A stretch of DNA of 64,000 nt from Quisquiliibacterium transsilvanicum (GCF_014202215.1 NZ_JACHGB010000008.1:62001-126000), one strand, 5' to 3'; shown: positions 1 through 9,244, numbered from the stretch's first letter. Program-made: numbers and translations. Notes: generated from the sequence alone by a model not told the origin.

Positions 1-261
1 CAGCGTCTCAGGGAAGCCCGCGCGCGGCGCCAGCCGGACCAGCTCGGCGTCGTAGTCGCCGAAGCTGTCCTCGGGCTCCAGGTACAGAACGGTCTCGTAG
101 CCGACCTCGTGGCCGGCCAGCGCCTCCTCGACCCGGGCAAAGACAGCGCCATAGCCGCCCTGCAGGTAGGTGAGCTCGCGCTCCGAAGGCTCGAGCGCCT
201 CGCCCTGGGAATCGTAGAGCCGGTATTCCACCGTCACCCAGACGCCGTCTTCGATCATCAT
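1..261 (-). CDS. FKBP-type peptidyl-prolyl isomerase, SlyD-like (3' end cut off by window edge)
   Basis: Only the first 87 residues lie in the window; the gene runs off the left edge. The product begins MMIEDG and continues with an FKBP-like strand pattern, then a P-E-D-S-F-G-D-Y-D segment near residues 62-70, which matches the proline-isomerase loop of SlyD-type FKBPs. These are cytoplasmic folding helpers that isomerise prolyl bonds; some carry a His-rich metal-binding tail, which cannot be checked here. A good ribosome site (GGAGGTG) sits just before the first of two adjacent ATG codons. The family assignment is fairly secure; whether it is SlyD proper or a FkpB-like protein is open. Confidence 0.82.
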   Translation of the reverse strand, partial: MMIEDGVWVTVEYRLYDSQGEALEPSERELTYLQGGYGAVFARVEEALAGHEVGYETVLYLEPEDSFGDYDAELVRLAPRAGFPETL

Positions 262-450
262 GTTCACCTCCGTCACAAGGCCGCGGCCGGCGCCGCGGGC
301 GGCTCTGAGTTTAGACGAGATCGCCTGGGCGTCGCTGGCCTGCCGTCCGGCGCGCCCTGGCACACGGCCGTCGCGCGCCGCTTGCGCAGCCCGTTTCGCC
401 GGCATTGGATATGAGCGACAGCTGCTCCAACAGTCACGAGGATCGCCCTC

Positions 451-933
451 ATGAGGCAAGCCGAACACATCCTGCTCGAGGGTCGCGAGGCCTTCGGGGA
501 CGCGCTGCTGAAGGTCCTCGCCTGCTGCCGCCGGGAGATCATGCTGGTCGACCGGGATCTGCAGGCCTGGCCCTTCGAGACGCCCGAGAACGACCGCGCG
601 CTGGTCGCCGCCCTGCGGCGCGGTGCGCGGCTGCGCGTGCTGGTGGCCGATGCAGCGTGGCTCGAACGGCACGGTACCCGCTTCATGCGCACCCGCAGGG
701 TGTTCGACGGGCGGATCGAGTGCCGCAGGCTCTCCCCTGCGCTGCGCGTGGACGAGAGCGCGCTGCTCGGCGACCGCCAGCATCTGCTGCGCCGCCTGCC
801 CGGTGAGCGGCTGCGCGGCCGCTGCGCGATCGCGAGCCCGACCGAGGCGGAGCCGCTGGCCGCCAGGCTCGACGCCGCCTGGGAGGAGTGTGACCCCTGC
901 CTGCCGTCAACCGTCCTGGGCCTGATGCGTTGA
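451..933 (+). CDS. DUF7931 domain protein (PLD-like, hypothetical)
   Basis: A 160-residue soluble protein without signal peptide or membrane segment. It resembles the small betaproteobacterial DUF7931 proteins, whose fold is thought to be related to the phospholipase D superfamily: an N-terminal helix, a strand reading IMLVDRDL, an RVLVAD strand near residues 63-68, and a conserved C-terminal helix. No HKD catalytic motif is visible, so enzymatic activity is doubtful. It stands alone, followed by the lipoprotein gene 186 bases downstream. The family name is from memory, the function is unknown, and the start has only a weak AGGA upstream. Confidence 0.6.
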   Translation: MRQAEHILLEGREAFGDALLKVLACCRREIMLVDRDLQAWPFETPENDRALVAALRRGARLRVLVADAAWLERHGTRFMRTRRVFDGRIECRRLSPALRVDESALLGDRQHLLRRLPGERLRGRCAIASPTEAEPLAARLDAAWEECDPCLPSTVLGLMR

Positions 934-1119
934 AATGAACGTCCGTAGTGGCAGCGCAGCAACCCTGCTCCGCGGGGCGCTGCACGGCACGAACGGCACT
1001 GGTATTATCACGGATTGCGTGCCTCGCATTTTTCGTGCATTGCCCGACGCCGCACGTCACAGGCACAACGGTTTCAGCAGATTGTTCTTCCACCCCTGTT
1101 TTCATCTGAAGGAAAAAGC

Positions 1120-1458
1120 ATGAAGAAATCCCTCCTGGTCGCCTCCCTCCTGGCCCTGACCCTGACCGCTTGCGGCAAGAAGGAAGAGGCCCCCGCACCG
1201 GCTCCGGCCCCGACCGCTGCACCGGTCGAAGCGCCCAAGACCGAGCAGGCCGTCGAAGCCGCCAAGGACGCTGCCGGCACCGCCGTCGAAGCCGCCAAGG
1301 ACGCCGCCGCTGCCACGGGTGACGCTGCTGCCGCCACCGGTACCGCAGTGACCGAAGCCGCCAAGGACGCCGCCGGCGCCGCCGTCGACGCCGCCGAGAA
1401 GGCCAAGGATGCCGCCGGCGCCGCCGTCGAGGCAGCGAAGGAAGAGCTCAAGAAGTAA
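1120..1458 (+). CDS. alanine-rich repeat lipoprotein (LEA-like)
   Basis: A 112-residue predicted lipoprotein. Residues 1-17 form a lipoprotein signal peptide with an LTAC lipobox, so C18 would be acylated after signal peptidase II cleavage. A short A/P linker follows, then almost pure amphipathic repeat: three copies of an E-A-A-K-D-A-A core (consensus EAAKDAAGxAV, about 11 residues per unit) separated by A/T/G spacers, ending EELKK. Such 11-mers recall LEA group 3 and apolipoprotein-like helices, which suggests an envelope-anchored helical rod or stress protectant; this is inference. The ATG at 1120 follows GAAGGA and is the only start giving a signal peptide. A strong terminator begins 17 bases after the stop. 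Confidence 0.8.
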   Translation: MKKSLLVASLLALTLTACGKKEEAPAPAPAPTAAPVEAPKTEQAVEAAKDAAGTAVEAAKDAAAATGDAAAATGTAVTEAAKDAAGAAVDAAEKAKDAAGAAVEAAKEELKK

Positions 1459-1475
1459 TCGGCTCGTCCGATGCG

Positions 1476-1504
1476 AAGGCCGGCTTCATGCCGGCCTTTT
1501 TTTT
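1476..1504 (+). terminator. Rho-independent terminator after the lipoprotein gene
   Basis: A perfect 9-bp stem (AAGGCCGGC, loop TTCAT, GCCGGCCTT) is followed by a run of T. It sits 17 bases after the stop of the lipoprotein gene and 11 bases before the end of the convergent hydrolase gene, so it probably ends transcription of the plus-strand gene. Confidence 0.9.
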
Positions 1505-1515
1505 CGCCTGCCGGA

Positions 1516-2292
1516 TCAGACCGCGACCCAGTCGATGCCGTCGTCCTGGTCCGCCACCATCACCGCCTCCGGCGCCTGCCCCCAGGCAGCGGCCAGCGCG
1601 GCGCGCGCAAGCTCCGGCCGGTTGTTCGATCGGCTCAGATGCGCCGCGACCACGGTGCGCAGCCGCGAGTGGTCGATCGCTGCGAGCAGTCCGGCCGCCG
1701 CCGCGTTGGCGAGATGGCCGTAGTCGCCGGCGATGCGCCGCTTGAGCGCAGCCGGGTAGTCGCTCGCCTCCAGCATCGCAGGGTCGTGGTTGCACTCGAG
1801 CATGATCGCGTCGAGCCGCTGCATCGCCCGGATCACGTGCGGCGTCGAATGCCCCAGGTCGGTCAGCACGCCGAGCCGGGAGACGCCATCGTCGATCACG
1901 AACTGGACGGGCTCGCGCGCATCGTGCGGCACGGCCACCGGCTCGATCACCACGCCCTCGATCTCGAACGGGCGATGCGGGTCGATGAAGCGCACCTGCG
2001 CCTGTGCGCGCATCGCGGCCTGACCGCCACGCGCCGTTCCTTGCGTCAGGAAGAGCGGCACGCCGAGCGCGGCCGCGAGCCGGGGCGCACCGCCGATGTG
2101 GTCGCCGTGCTCGTGCGTGACGAGCACCGCATGGAGGGCGCCGTCGCCGAGGCCCAGGCGATCCAGCCGCCGCCTCGCCTCGCGCACCCCGAACCCGCAG
2201 TCGATGAGCAGACGCACCGGGGCTTCCGGGCTGCCGCATTCCACCAGCAGCGCGTTGCCCTCGCTCCCGCTACCCAGGCTGTTGAATCGCAT
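1516..2292 (-). CDS. MBL-fold metallohydrolase (YycJ/WalJ-like)
   Basis: A 258-residue metallo-beta-lactamase-fold protein, with the di-metal signature HEHGDH at residues 60-65 and further His/Asp ligands later in the chain. The opening MRFNSLGSGSEGN is typical of the YycJ/WalJ branch, which are small phosphodiesterase or nuclease-like cytoplasmic enzymes (inference for this copy). It lies 78 bases downstream of bamC, last in the methyltransferase-dapA-bamC-hydrolase unit, an order I recall from many betaproteobacteria. The start at 2292 is set by homology; a longer reading back to 2352 would add an Arg-rich tail without support. Confidence 0.85.
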   Translation of the reverse strand: MRFNSLGSGSEGNALLVECGSPEAPVRLLIDCGFGVREARRRLDRLGLGDGALHAVLVTHEHGDHIGGAPRLAAALGVPLFLTQGTARGGQAAMRAQAQVRFIDPHRPFEIEGVVIEPVAVPHDAREPVQFVIDDGVSRLGVLTDLGHSTPHVIRAMQRLDAIMLECNHDPAMLEASDYPAALKRRIAGDYGHLANAAAAGLLAAIDHSRLRTVVAAHLSRSNNRPELARAALAAAWGQAPEAVMVADQDDGIDWVAV

Positions 2293-2370
2293 GCGTCCCG
2301 CTTCGGCGGCCGCGCACCGGATCGGCGGCCGCCTCGGCCGGCGGCCCCGCAATCCGGTGCGAGCCCGGCG

Positions 2371-3531
2371 CTATTGCGCCATCTGCTCGCGCAGCAGCGA
2401 GACGATCTTCGCGCCGGTCTTGCGATCGGCTTCGGCGGCCAGCGGCCCGCCGTCCTTGCCCAGCACGGTGACCCGCGACACGGACTCGCTGCCCTCCACG
2501 CGGATCCGGTACTGCTGGGCCGACGAGGGCTTGGACGGGGAACGCGAGAAGATCCGCGACAGCAGGCCCTTCTTGCCGGTACCCGCTTCGACTTCGGGGT
2601 CGATGTAGCGGACGAAATAGACCCCCTGCGTGCGATCGCGGTCCTCGACGGTGAACCCGCCCCGGTCGAGCGCAAGGCCGATGCGCCGCCAGGCACGATC
2701 GAAGCCCTCTCGGACCTCGAGGACATCCGCGACGCCGGCGGAGGAAATCACGCGCGCCAGCTCTTCGCGCGGTGCTTGCGCCGGCGCGGCCCCTGCCTTC
2801 GCCGCGGACTCCGAACTCGCGCCGAGCCGGACCATCAGGCGGCGCAGGAACTCGGCCTCGAGCTCCGGGTCGCTGTCGCGAGGCTGCCACATCGTGCGTT
2901 CGCGGTCCTGGGAGGTGAAGACCTCCTCCATGCCGCGATGACTGATGTAGATCTCGGTGGCGGCGCCGCTGCGCTCGAAGCGGGTGCGGAACTTGTCGCG
3001 CTCAGAGGTGGAGTAGACGGACTCGAAGAGACGGCCGATGGTACGGCGAACGATGTCCTGCGGAATCTTCGCCCGGTTCTCGGCCCACTCGGTCTCCATG
3101 ATCCCGGTGGCGGGCGACTCGCTCTCCAGGATGAAACCGGATTCCTGCCAGAAGTCCTTCACCGCCGGCCATAGCCTGTCGGCCGGCTGGTCGACCACCA
3201 GCCAGCGCTGGCTGCCCGCGCGCTCGATGCGCATGCCTTCCACCGCGGGCAGCACCTTCGTCTCCTGCTGCGGGCGCTCGACCGACCGGGCGCTCTGGTA
3301 GCCGGAGAAGGTGCGCTCGGCCCGGTCGGGAATCGCGAAGCGCTCGTCGCCCTTGGGATTGACCAGGTCGGGCGGAACGTCCAGCGGCGGCAGTTTTCCT
3401 GCCGACTTGTAGTCGATCCGGGTGCGCTCGCCGATCTCGTCGGTGATGGAACAGGCGGACAGGGCGAACGGGACGGCGAGCAGCAGCAGAAAGCGCTGCG
3501 CGCTGCGCGCCGTCGAAGGATTGGATTTCAT
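2371..3531 (-). CDS. bamC: outer membrane protein assembly factor BamC
   Basis: A 386-residue lipoprotein. A signal peptide ends in an LSAC lipobox with the acylated cysteine at C27. The mature part holds an unstructured N-terminal stretch containing [17 protein letters not shown], the conserved segment that in E. coli BamC contacts BamD, followed by two helix-grip domains. BamC is an accessory lipoprotein of the BAM complex that inserts beta-barrel proteins into the outer membrane. The start codon overlaps the dapA stop (ATGA), so the two are translationally coupled. Length is close to other betaproteobacterial BamC proteins. Confidence 0.93.
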   Translation of the reverse strand: MKSNPSTARSAQRFLLLLAVPFALSACSITDEIGERTRIDYKSAGKLPPLDVPPDLVNPKGDERFAIPDRAERTFSGYQSARSVERPQQETKVLPAVEGMRIERAGSQRWLVVDQPADRLWPAVKDFWQESGFILESESPATGIMETEWAENRAKIPQDIVRRTIGRLFESVYSTSERDKFRTRFERSGAATEIYISHRGMEEVFTSQDRERTMWQPRDSDPELEAEFLRRLMVRLGASSESAAKAGAAPAQAPREELARVISSAGVADVLEVREGFDRAWRRIGLALDRGGFTVEDRDRTQGVYFVRYIDPEVEAGTGKKGLLSRIFSRSPSKPSSAQQYRIRVEGSESVSRVTVLGKDGGPLAAEADRKTGAKIVSLLREQMAQ

Positions 3532-4409
3532 CGAACGATGACTCCTGAGGCTCGCAGCGCGGCCAGGACGGTGGCGTGGTGCGGCTCGGAAAGCGGCGTG
3601 AGCGGCAGGCGGATGCCACTGGGAATCCGCCCCATCCGGGCCAGCGCCCACTTGACGGGGATGGGGTTGGCTTCGACGTAGAGCTTCAGGCTCAGCGGCA
3701 GCAGCAGGCGATGGATCGCGAGCGCGGCAGGCCAGTCCCCGGAGAACGCGGCCTGGCACATGCGCGCCACCTGGGCCGGCACCAGGTTGGCGTTGACCGA
3801 GATGACTCCGTGCCCTCCCATGGCCATCAGCGCCAGCGCGGAGTCGTCGTTGCCGCTGTAGACCGCGAAGTGCTCGGGCAACTGGGCGATCAGGTTGGAG
3901 CCGCGCGGGATGTCGCCGGTGGAGTCCTTCAGGCCGACGATGCCGGGCACCTGCGCCAGGCGCAGCACCGTTTCGTCGGCAAGATCGGCCACCGTGCGCG
4001 AGGGCACGTTGTAGAGGATGACCGGCAGGCCCACTTCCTCGGCCACCGCACGGAAATGGCGGTACATGCCTTCCTGCGTGGGCTTGTTGTAGTAGGGCAC
4101 CACCTGCAGCGTGGCCGCCGCTCCGACCTTCTTCGCGTTGGCCGTGAGCTCGACTGCCTCGCGGGTGGAGTTCCCCCCGGTGCCCGCGATGACCGGGATG
4201 CGGCCGGCGGCCTGCTCGACAGTGACGCGCACGATCTCGTTGTGCTCATGCATGTCGACCGTGGGCGACTCGCCCGTGGTGCCCACCGCGACGATGGCTG
4301 CGGTGCCCTGCTCGACGTGCCAGTCGATGAGACTCCGGTAGCTGTCGTAGTCGATGCTGCCGTCGTCGTGCATCGGCGTCACGATCGCAACGATGCTGCC
4401 TTTGATCAT
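3528..4409 (-). CDS. dapA: 4-hydroxy-tetrahydrodipicolinate synthase
   Basis: A 293-residue class I aldolase condensing pyruvate with aspartate-semialdehyde, the first committed step to lysine and meso-diaminopimelate. All catalytic residues sit at the E. coli positions: the triad residues T44, Y107 and Y133, R138 for substrate binding, and the Schiff-base K161 in GLKDSTGD. An in-frame ATG at 4418 (MTNMIKG) is the alternative start; 4409 is chosen because it matches the family N-terminus. It follows the methyltransferase gene by 26 bases and overlaps bamC by 4 bases, a conserved pairing of a cell-wall precursor gene with outer-membrane assembly. Confidence 0.96.
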   Translation of the reverse strand: MIKGSIVAIVTPMHDDGSIDYDSYRSLIDWHVEQGTAAIVAVGTTGESPTVDMHEHNEIVRVTVEQAAGRIPVIAGTGGNSTREAVELTANAKKVGAAATLQVVPYYNKPTQEGMYRHFRAVAEEVGLPVILYNVPSRTVADLADETVLRLAQVPGIVGLKDSTGDIPRGSNLIAQLPEHFAVYSGNDDSALALMAMGGHGVISVNANLVPAQVARMCQAAFSGDWPAALAIHRLLLPLSLKLYVEANPIPVKWALARMGRIPSGIRLPLTPLSEPHHATVLAALRASGVIVR

Positions 4410-4435
4410 GTTCGTCATCCCGCGAAAACCGAATT

Positions 4436-5008
4436 CTATCCGACCCGCCGCCGCTCTTCCGGCCCCGCGGGCGGACGGACCGCGCAGACCCGCTGGATCA
4501 CCGCCGGCCGGGGGCTGCCCACGTAACCGTCCTCGAAGCCAAGCACCTCCAGCCCGCCGCGCAGCGCCGCCTCGAAGAGCTCGCCGCGGCGCAGCAGGAA
4601 GTCCGGCCTCGCCGGACGTCCGTGACGCTCGTTGCCCTGCGCGAACGTCTCGTACAGCAGCAGGCCGCCGGGCGCGACCAGCGCGATCAGCAGGTCCAGC
4701 CGTGGCCGGTGCAGGTAGTTGCAGCACACCACGGCATCGAAACGCCGCCCCCTGAAGGGCCAGGGCCCGGACTCCAGGTCTGCGCAGAGCCGCTCGACCG
4801 CAGCCGGCGCTGCCTCGAGGGCCGCCGAGTCCCGGTCCGCCAGCGTGACCCGGTCGCTGCGCGCCATCAGCGGCGCGAGGTTGCGCCCGGCTCCGCCGGC
4901 GAAGTCGAGCACCCGTGCGCCCGGGGCAATGCAGGGGGCCCAGCGCTCCACCCAGGCTGAAGCGCCCGTGGCAGGGCGTGTCCCCGGATCCGGATCGCAG
5001 GCTGACAT
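4436..5008 (-). CDS. class I SAM-dependent methyltransferase
   Basis: A 190-residue protein with the SAM-binding motif [11 protein letters not shown] at residues 33-43, an acidic residue at the end of strand 2 (LADRD), and a motif IV-like segment [12 protein letters not shown]. The layout resembles small TehB-like methyltransferases; the substrate is unknown. The ATG at 5008 is preferred over the in-frame GTG at 5017 because GGAGGG lies 8 bases before it, whereas the GTG overlaps that site. It is probably the first gene of the unit leading to dapA, bamC and the MBL hydrolase. Cysteine-pair CC replaces the usual aromatic spot beside motif IV. Confidence 0.8.
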   Translation of the reverse strand: MSACDPDPGTRPATGASAWVERWAPCIAPGARVLDFAGGAGRNLAPLMARSDRVTLADRDSAALEAAPAAVERLCADLESGPWPFRGRRFDAVVCCNYLHRPRLDLLIALVAPGGLLLYETFAQGNERHGRPARPDFLLRRGELFEAALRGGLEVLGFEDGYVGSPRPAVIQRVCAVRPPAGPEERRRVG

Positions 5009-5082
5009 AAGTCGCACCCTCCATGCCGATCAAACGCTAGAGTGTAGCGGCCCGCGCCACCGCGTCGGCACAACCCCGGACC

Positions 5083-7923
5083 ATGCCGACAAAGACCCAC
5101 GAGGCTCCCCGCTCACGCCCCGCCGCGCAGGCCCTGCTCCCTGCGGGCGCAGCGCTGCTCGCGACGGCGCTGCTCGGCGCAGCCGCAGCAGCCGGGCTGC
5201 TTGGCTGGCGGCCCGTGCTGCTGCTGTCGGCGCTCGCCTGGGCCGGCGCGGCCGGGGCGCTCGCCGTGCGCGCGCGTGCGCGTGAACGGCAGCTCGGCCT
5301 GGACCGGGAGCGCATCCACGCCCTCGACGAACTCCAGGCCCAGCACGGCATCGCCGAGCAGCTCGGCGGCTTCGGCACCTGGGTCATCGACCGCGGCCGC
5401 AACCGCTTCGTCTGGAGCCCCGGCGCGTTCCGGCTGTTCGGAATCGACCCGCAGGACGGCGAGCCCAGCCTGCGCAGGTTCTCCTCCGCCATCCACGAAG
5501 ACGACCGGCAGCGCTGGATCGACGCCCACCGCCGCGCGATGCACCGGGGCGGCGAGGCGCGCATCGAGTACCGCTACCAGCGCGGCGGCCACGAGACCAT
5601 CTGGGTGCGCAGCATCGCGCGCGCCGAACGCGACGAACAGGGGCAGGTCGACCGCCTCGGCGGCGTGGCGCAGGACATCACCGGCATCCGCGCCATGCAG
5701 CAGCAGCTGGCCACGAGCGAGGCCAAGTTCCGCGACCTCACCCAGATGAGCTCGGACTGGGTCTGGGAGACCGACGAGCATCATCGCTGGTCGTATTTCT
5801 CCGACAGCGTGGACGCGGTGCTCGGGCGCTGGGTTCGAGAGCTGGTCGGCCGCCATCTATGGGACCTCCCGCAGGACCGCCTCGCCTTCGAGCCGCCCGA
5901 CTGGAAGGGTCAGCAGGTGCTGATGGACGCGCACGCCCCGTTCGAGGATTTCGAGTATGCGGTGATCGACCCGCAGGGAGTGGCGCGCTGCGTGTCGATC
6001 AGCGGCCGCGCGGTGTTCGATAGCAGCGGCACCTTCGCCGGCTACCGAGGGGTCGGCAAGGCCATCACGCGTGAGAAGCAGCAGCGGATGCTGCTCAAGA
6101 TCGAGAGCGAGATCGCCTCGATCATGCGCGACCAGTGCGATCCGGAGCGCGTGACCGCAGCGGTCATCATCACGCTCTGCGGCGTGCTCGGCTGGACCGG
6201 CGGGGCCAATCTGGTGATGCTGGAGGGCCGCAAGGGATTCGCGCCGCATGAGCGCTGGGGTCATCCAGGCTTCACGCGGATGGTCGCCGAGCTGCCCGCC
6301 GAAATCCCCCTGCTTCGTGGCAGTAGCGAGGCGCGCGCCTGGCAGGAGGGCAGCCCGGTCTGGATCGAAGACCTGGAGGCGCATCCGCAGCTCGCCCATC
6401 GCTACCAGACCACGCGCCTTGGCGTGCACGCAGCGTTCCTGGCGCCGATCGCCGACGAAGGCGGCAAGGCGCTGAGCGTGCTGCTGTTCCTCAGCCCGGC
6501 AAGCTACCGCGGCGAGCCCTTCCTGTTCCAGGTCGCCGAGATCGTCTCCCGCAACCTCGCCCTCTACCTGCAGCGGATCGCGGCGGAGCGCCGGCTCACC
6601 CACCAGTCCCAGCACGACGCCCTCACCGACCTCCCCAACCGCGTCTTCCTCACGCGCAAGCTGGAGTCTCGGCTGGCGCGTGCCGAAGCTGCGGCGGTGC
6701 TCTACATCGACCTGGACCGCTACAAGCTGATCAACGACACCCTGGGACACTCGGCGGGCGACCAGGTGCTGATCGAGGTCGCCAAGCGGCTGCGCGACGC
6801 GATCCGGCCGCAGGACGTGGCCGGCAGGATCGGCGGCGACGAGTTCATCCTGCTGCTGACCGGCCTGTCGGACCGCGACGAGATCGAGCGGATCGCGCGC
6901 CGGGTGCTCGCATCCATCGAGAAGCCCTTCGTGCTGATGAACCGCGCCTACTTCCTGTCGGCGAGCATCGGCGTCGCGATCGCCCCGGACGACGGCACCG
7001 ACGCGGGCCTGCTGATCAAGCGGGCAGACGGCGCGATGTACCGGGTGAAGTCGGAGGGGCGCAACGACGTGCGCTTCTGCACCGGCGAGGCCTCGGACGC
7101 GCGCACCGACCAGCTCCAGCTGGCGGCCGAGCTTCCGCTGGCGCTGCAGCGCGGCGACATCGACCTGCACTACCAGCCCATCCTGGACGTGGCCGACCGG
7201 CGCGTGGTCGGGTTCGAGGCGCTGCTGCGCTGGCGCCATCCGGTGCGCGGGCTGCTGGCGGCGGACAGCTTCCTGCCGGTGGTCGAGCAGAACAACCTGA
7301 TCCACGAGCTCGACCTGTGGTCGCTGCGGCGCGCGCTCGACGACCGGGTCGCCCTCGGCCTCGACAGGCACGAGGACGCCGCGGTGTCGGTCAACATCTC
7401 GGCGCGCCACTTCGCGGAAGGCGATTTCCTCGCAACGGTCAACGGCCTGCTCGCCGAACGCGCCTTCCCCGCACGCCTGCTGCGGCTGGAGCTCACCGAG
7501 AGCGCCTTCATCGAGCATCCGGAGCGCGCCGCGGCGCTGATCGCGGAGCTGCGCCGGATCGGCGTGCAGGTGATCATCGACAACTTCGGCACCGGCTACG
7601 CCGCGCTGTCCTACCTGAAGGATCTTCCGGTGGACGGCCTGAAGATCGACCAGACCTTCGTGCGCAACCTCCCGGCGGATCGGGGCAATGCGGCGATCGT
7701 CGAGGCGATCACCACGCTGGCCGCGCGGCTTGGGGTGCAGGCGCTGGCAGAGGGAGTGGAGACCGCCGCCGAGCTGCGCACGCTGCGCAAGCTCGACTGC
7801 CAGCAGATGCAGGGCACGCTGATCTCGGAGCCCCTGCCGCTGGCACAGCTGCAGGACTTCATGGAGTCGCTGCCGGAAATCCGGCGGATGCACCTGGTGC
7901 GCGAGGCCGGCGCCGCCGGCTGA
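5083..7923 (+). CDS. membrane PAS-GAF-GGDEF-EAL c-di-GMP protein
   Basis: A 946-residue signalling protein. Residues 17-63 form two hydrophobic segments. Two PAS-like domains follow (about 90-215 and 220-345), then a GAF-like region (about 355-510), GGDEF and EAL. The diguanylate cyclase motif GGDEF is intact at 584-588 with an inhibitory I-site RPQD at 575-578. The EAL domain keeps EALLRW at 712-717, LTES, LKID and EGVET, but the metal-binding DDFG motif reads D833-N834-F-G and the QGYLFSRP motif reads QGTLISEP. Cyclase activity is therefore likely; phosphodiesterase activity is questionable. The gene is transcribed alone, divergent from the dapA unit. No clear ribosome site is seen. Confidence 0.9.
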   Translation: MPTKTHEAPRSRPAAQALLPAGAALLATALLGAAAAAGLLGWRPVLLLSALAWAGAAGALAVRARARERQLGLDRERIHALDELQAQHGIAEQLGGFGTWVIDRGRNRFVWSPGAFRLFGIDPQDGEPSLRRFSSAIHEDDRQRWIDAHRRAMHRGGEARIEYRYQRGGHETIWVRSIARAERDEQGQVDRLGGVAQDITGIRAMQQQLATSEAKFRDLTQMSSDWVWETDEHHRWSYFSDSVDAVLGRWVRELVGRHLWDLPQDRLAFEPPDWKGQQVLMDAHAPFEDFEYAVIDPQGVARCVSISGRAVFDSSGTFAGYRGVGKAITREKQQRMLLKIESEIASIMRDQCDPERVTAAVIITLCGVLGWTGGANLVMLEGRKGFAPHERWGHPGFTRMVAELPAEIPLLRGSSEARAWQEGSPVWIEDLEAHPQLAHRYQTTRLGVHAAFLAPIADEGGKALSVLLFLSPASYRGEPFLFQVAEIVSRNLALYLQRIAAERRLTHQSQHDALTDLPNRVFLTRKLESRLARAEAAAVLYIDLDRYKLINDTLGHSAGDQVLIEVAKRLRDAIRPQDVAGRIGGDEFILLLTGLSDRDEIERIARRVLASIEKPFVLMNRAYFLSASIGVAIAPDDGTDAGLLIKRADGAMYRVKSEGRNDVRFCTGEASDARTDQLQLAAELPLALQRGDIDLHYQPILDVADRRVVGFEALLRWRHPVRGLLAADSFLPVVEQNNLIHELDLWSLRRALDDRVALGLDRHEDAAVSVNISARHFAEGDFLATVNGLLAERAFPARLLRLELTESAFIEHPERAAALIAELRRIGVQVIIDNFGTGYAALSYLKDLPVDGLKIDQTFVRNLPADRGNAAIVEAITTLAARLGVQALAEGVETAAELRTLRKLDCQQMQGTLISEPLPLAQLQDFMESLPEIRRMHLVREAGAAG

Positions 7924-7983
7924 GAGCGCCGCAGGGGCACCGCATGGGCGCCGCTTGAGCGACGCGTGGGCGCCCGCCAGGGC

Positions 7984-9186
7984 TCAGCCGTGCGACAGCC
8001 CCATCACCTCGCGCACTTCGCGCATGGTTTCGATGGCGAACTTGCGTGCCTGGTCGCAGCCGTCGGCGACGATGTTGCGCAGCAGGCCGGGATCGTCGAG
8101 GTAGGGCTGGGCGCGCTCGTGGAACTGCTGCTGCTCGGCGATCACCGCGTCGATCACCGGCTGCTTGCAGTCCAGGCAGCCGATTCCCGCGCTGCGGCAG
8201 CCCTTGACCACCCACTCGCGGGTGGCGTCGTCCGAATACACCTGGTGCAGCTGCCACACCGGGCAGCGCTCGGGCTCGCCGGGATCGGTGCGGCGCACCC
8301 GCGCCGGGTCGGTCGGCATCGTGCGGATCTTCTTCGTGACCGAGGCAGGATCTTCGCGCATCGCAATCGAGTTGCCGTAGCTCTTGCTCATCTTCTGCCC
8401 GTCGATGCCGGGCATGCGCGAGGCTTCGGTGAGCAGCGCCTGCGGCTCGGAAAGAATGATCCTGCGGCTGCCTTCCAGCCATCCGAACAGGCGTTCGCGG
8501 TCGCCCTGCCCGATGTTCTGCGAGTCCTCGAGCAGCGCCCTGCCCTGCTGCAGCGCCTCGTCGTCGCCCTGCTCCTGGTAGCGGGTGCGCAGCTCCGAGT
8601 ACAGCCTGGCGCGCTTGCTGCCGAGCTTCTTCACCGCCTCGCGCGCCTTGTCCTCGAAGCCGGCCTCGCGGCCGAACAGGTGATTGAAGCGGCGGGCCAC
8701 CTCGCGTGTGAACTCGATGTGCGGCACCTGGTCCTCGCCCACCGGCACCCACGCGGCGCGGTACAGCAGAATGTCGGCCGCCTGCAGCAGCGGGTAGCCG
8801 AGGAAGCCATAGGTGGAGAGATCGCGCTCGGTGAGCTTTTCCTGCTGGTCCTTGTAGGTGGGCACCCGCTCGAGCCATCCGAGCGGCGTGCACATCGACA
8901 GCAGCAGGTGGAGCTCGGCGTGCTCGGGCACCCTGGACTGGATGAACAGCACCGACTGCTGCGGATCGATGCCCGCCGCGAGCCAGTCGACCAGCATCTC
9001 CCAGGTGTTGGGTTCGATGACCTCGACCGAATCGTAGTGCGTGGTCAGCGCGTGCCAGTCGGCCACGAAGAACAGGCACGGATACTCGTTCTGGAGCCTG
9101 ACCCAGTTCTTCAGGGCACCGTGATAGTGGCCGAGATGCAGCGCACCCGTGGGGCGCATGCCGGAGACGACGCGTTCGGGAAACAT
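7984..9186 (-). CDS. trpS: tryptophanyl-tRNA synthetase
   Basis: A 400-residue class I aminoacyl-tRNA synthetase charging tRNA-Trp. The HIGH-type motif reads HLGH (17-20) and the KMSKS motif is exact at 265-269. It is longer than the compact 330-residue type because of an insert around residues 190-255. A four-cysteine motif C308-x21-C330-x6-C337-x2-C340 lies after KMSKS; this is almost the C-x22-C-x6-C-x2-C pattern that binds a [4Fe-4S] cluster near the anticodon site in Thermotoga maritima TrpRS. It ends the unit alpha/beta hydrolase-PHP-yciO-trpS. GGAGG lies a few bases before the start. Confidence 0.97.
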   Translation of the reverse strand: MFPERVVSGMRPTGALHLGHYHGALKNWVRLQNEYPCLFFVADWHALTTHYDSVEVIEPNTWEMLVDWLAAGIDPQQSVLFIQSRVPEHAELHLLLSMCTPLGWLERVPTYKDQQEKLTERDLSTYGFLGYPLLQAADILLYRAAWVPVGEDQVPHIEFTREVARRFNHLFGREAGFEDKAREAVKKLGSKRARLYSELRTRYQEQGDDEALQQGRALLEDSQNIGQGDRERLFGWLEGSRRIILSEPQALLTEASRMPGIDGQKMSKSYGNSIAMREDPASVTKKIRTMPTDPARVRRTDPGEPERCPVWQLHQVYSDDATREWVVKGCRSAGIGCLDCKQPVIDAVIAEQQQFHERAQPYLDDPGLLRNIVADGCDQARKFAIETMREVREVMGLSHG

Positions 9187-9244
9187 GAGGGGAGGACCGG
9201 ACGAAGGAGTTGGCGGATTCTAGCAAGCGGGCCCGGCCGGGCGG

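Noticed and set aside
935-1119. Small open frame upstream of the lipoprotein gene, and a TATTAT -10-like string at 1003
   Set aside because: No ribosome site or homology for the frame, and no -35 partner for the TATTAT.
1471-3174. 567-codon plus-strand frame opposite the MBL hydrolase and bamC
   Set aside because: Shadow of two clear minus-strand genes.
5857-7893. 678-codon minus-strand frame opposite the GGDEF-EAL gene
   Set aside because: Antisense shadow with low-complexity charged composition and no recognisable domain.
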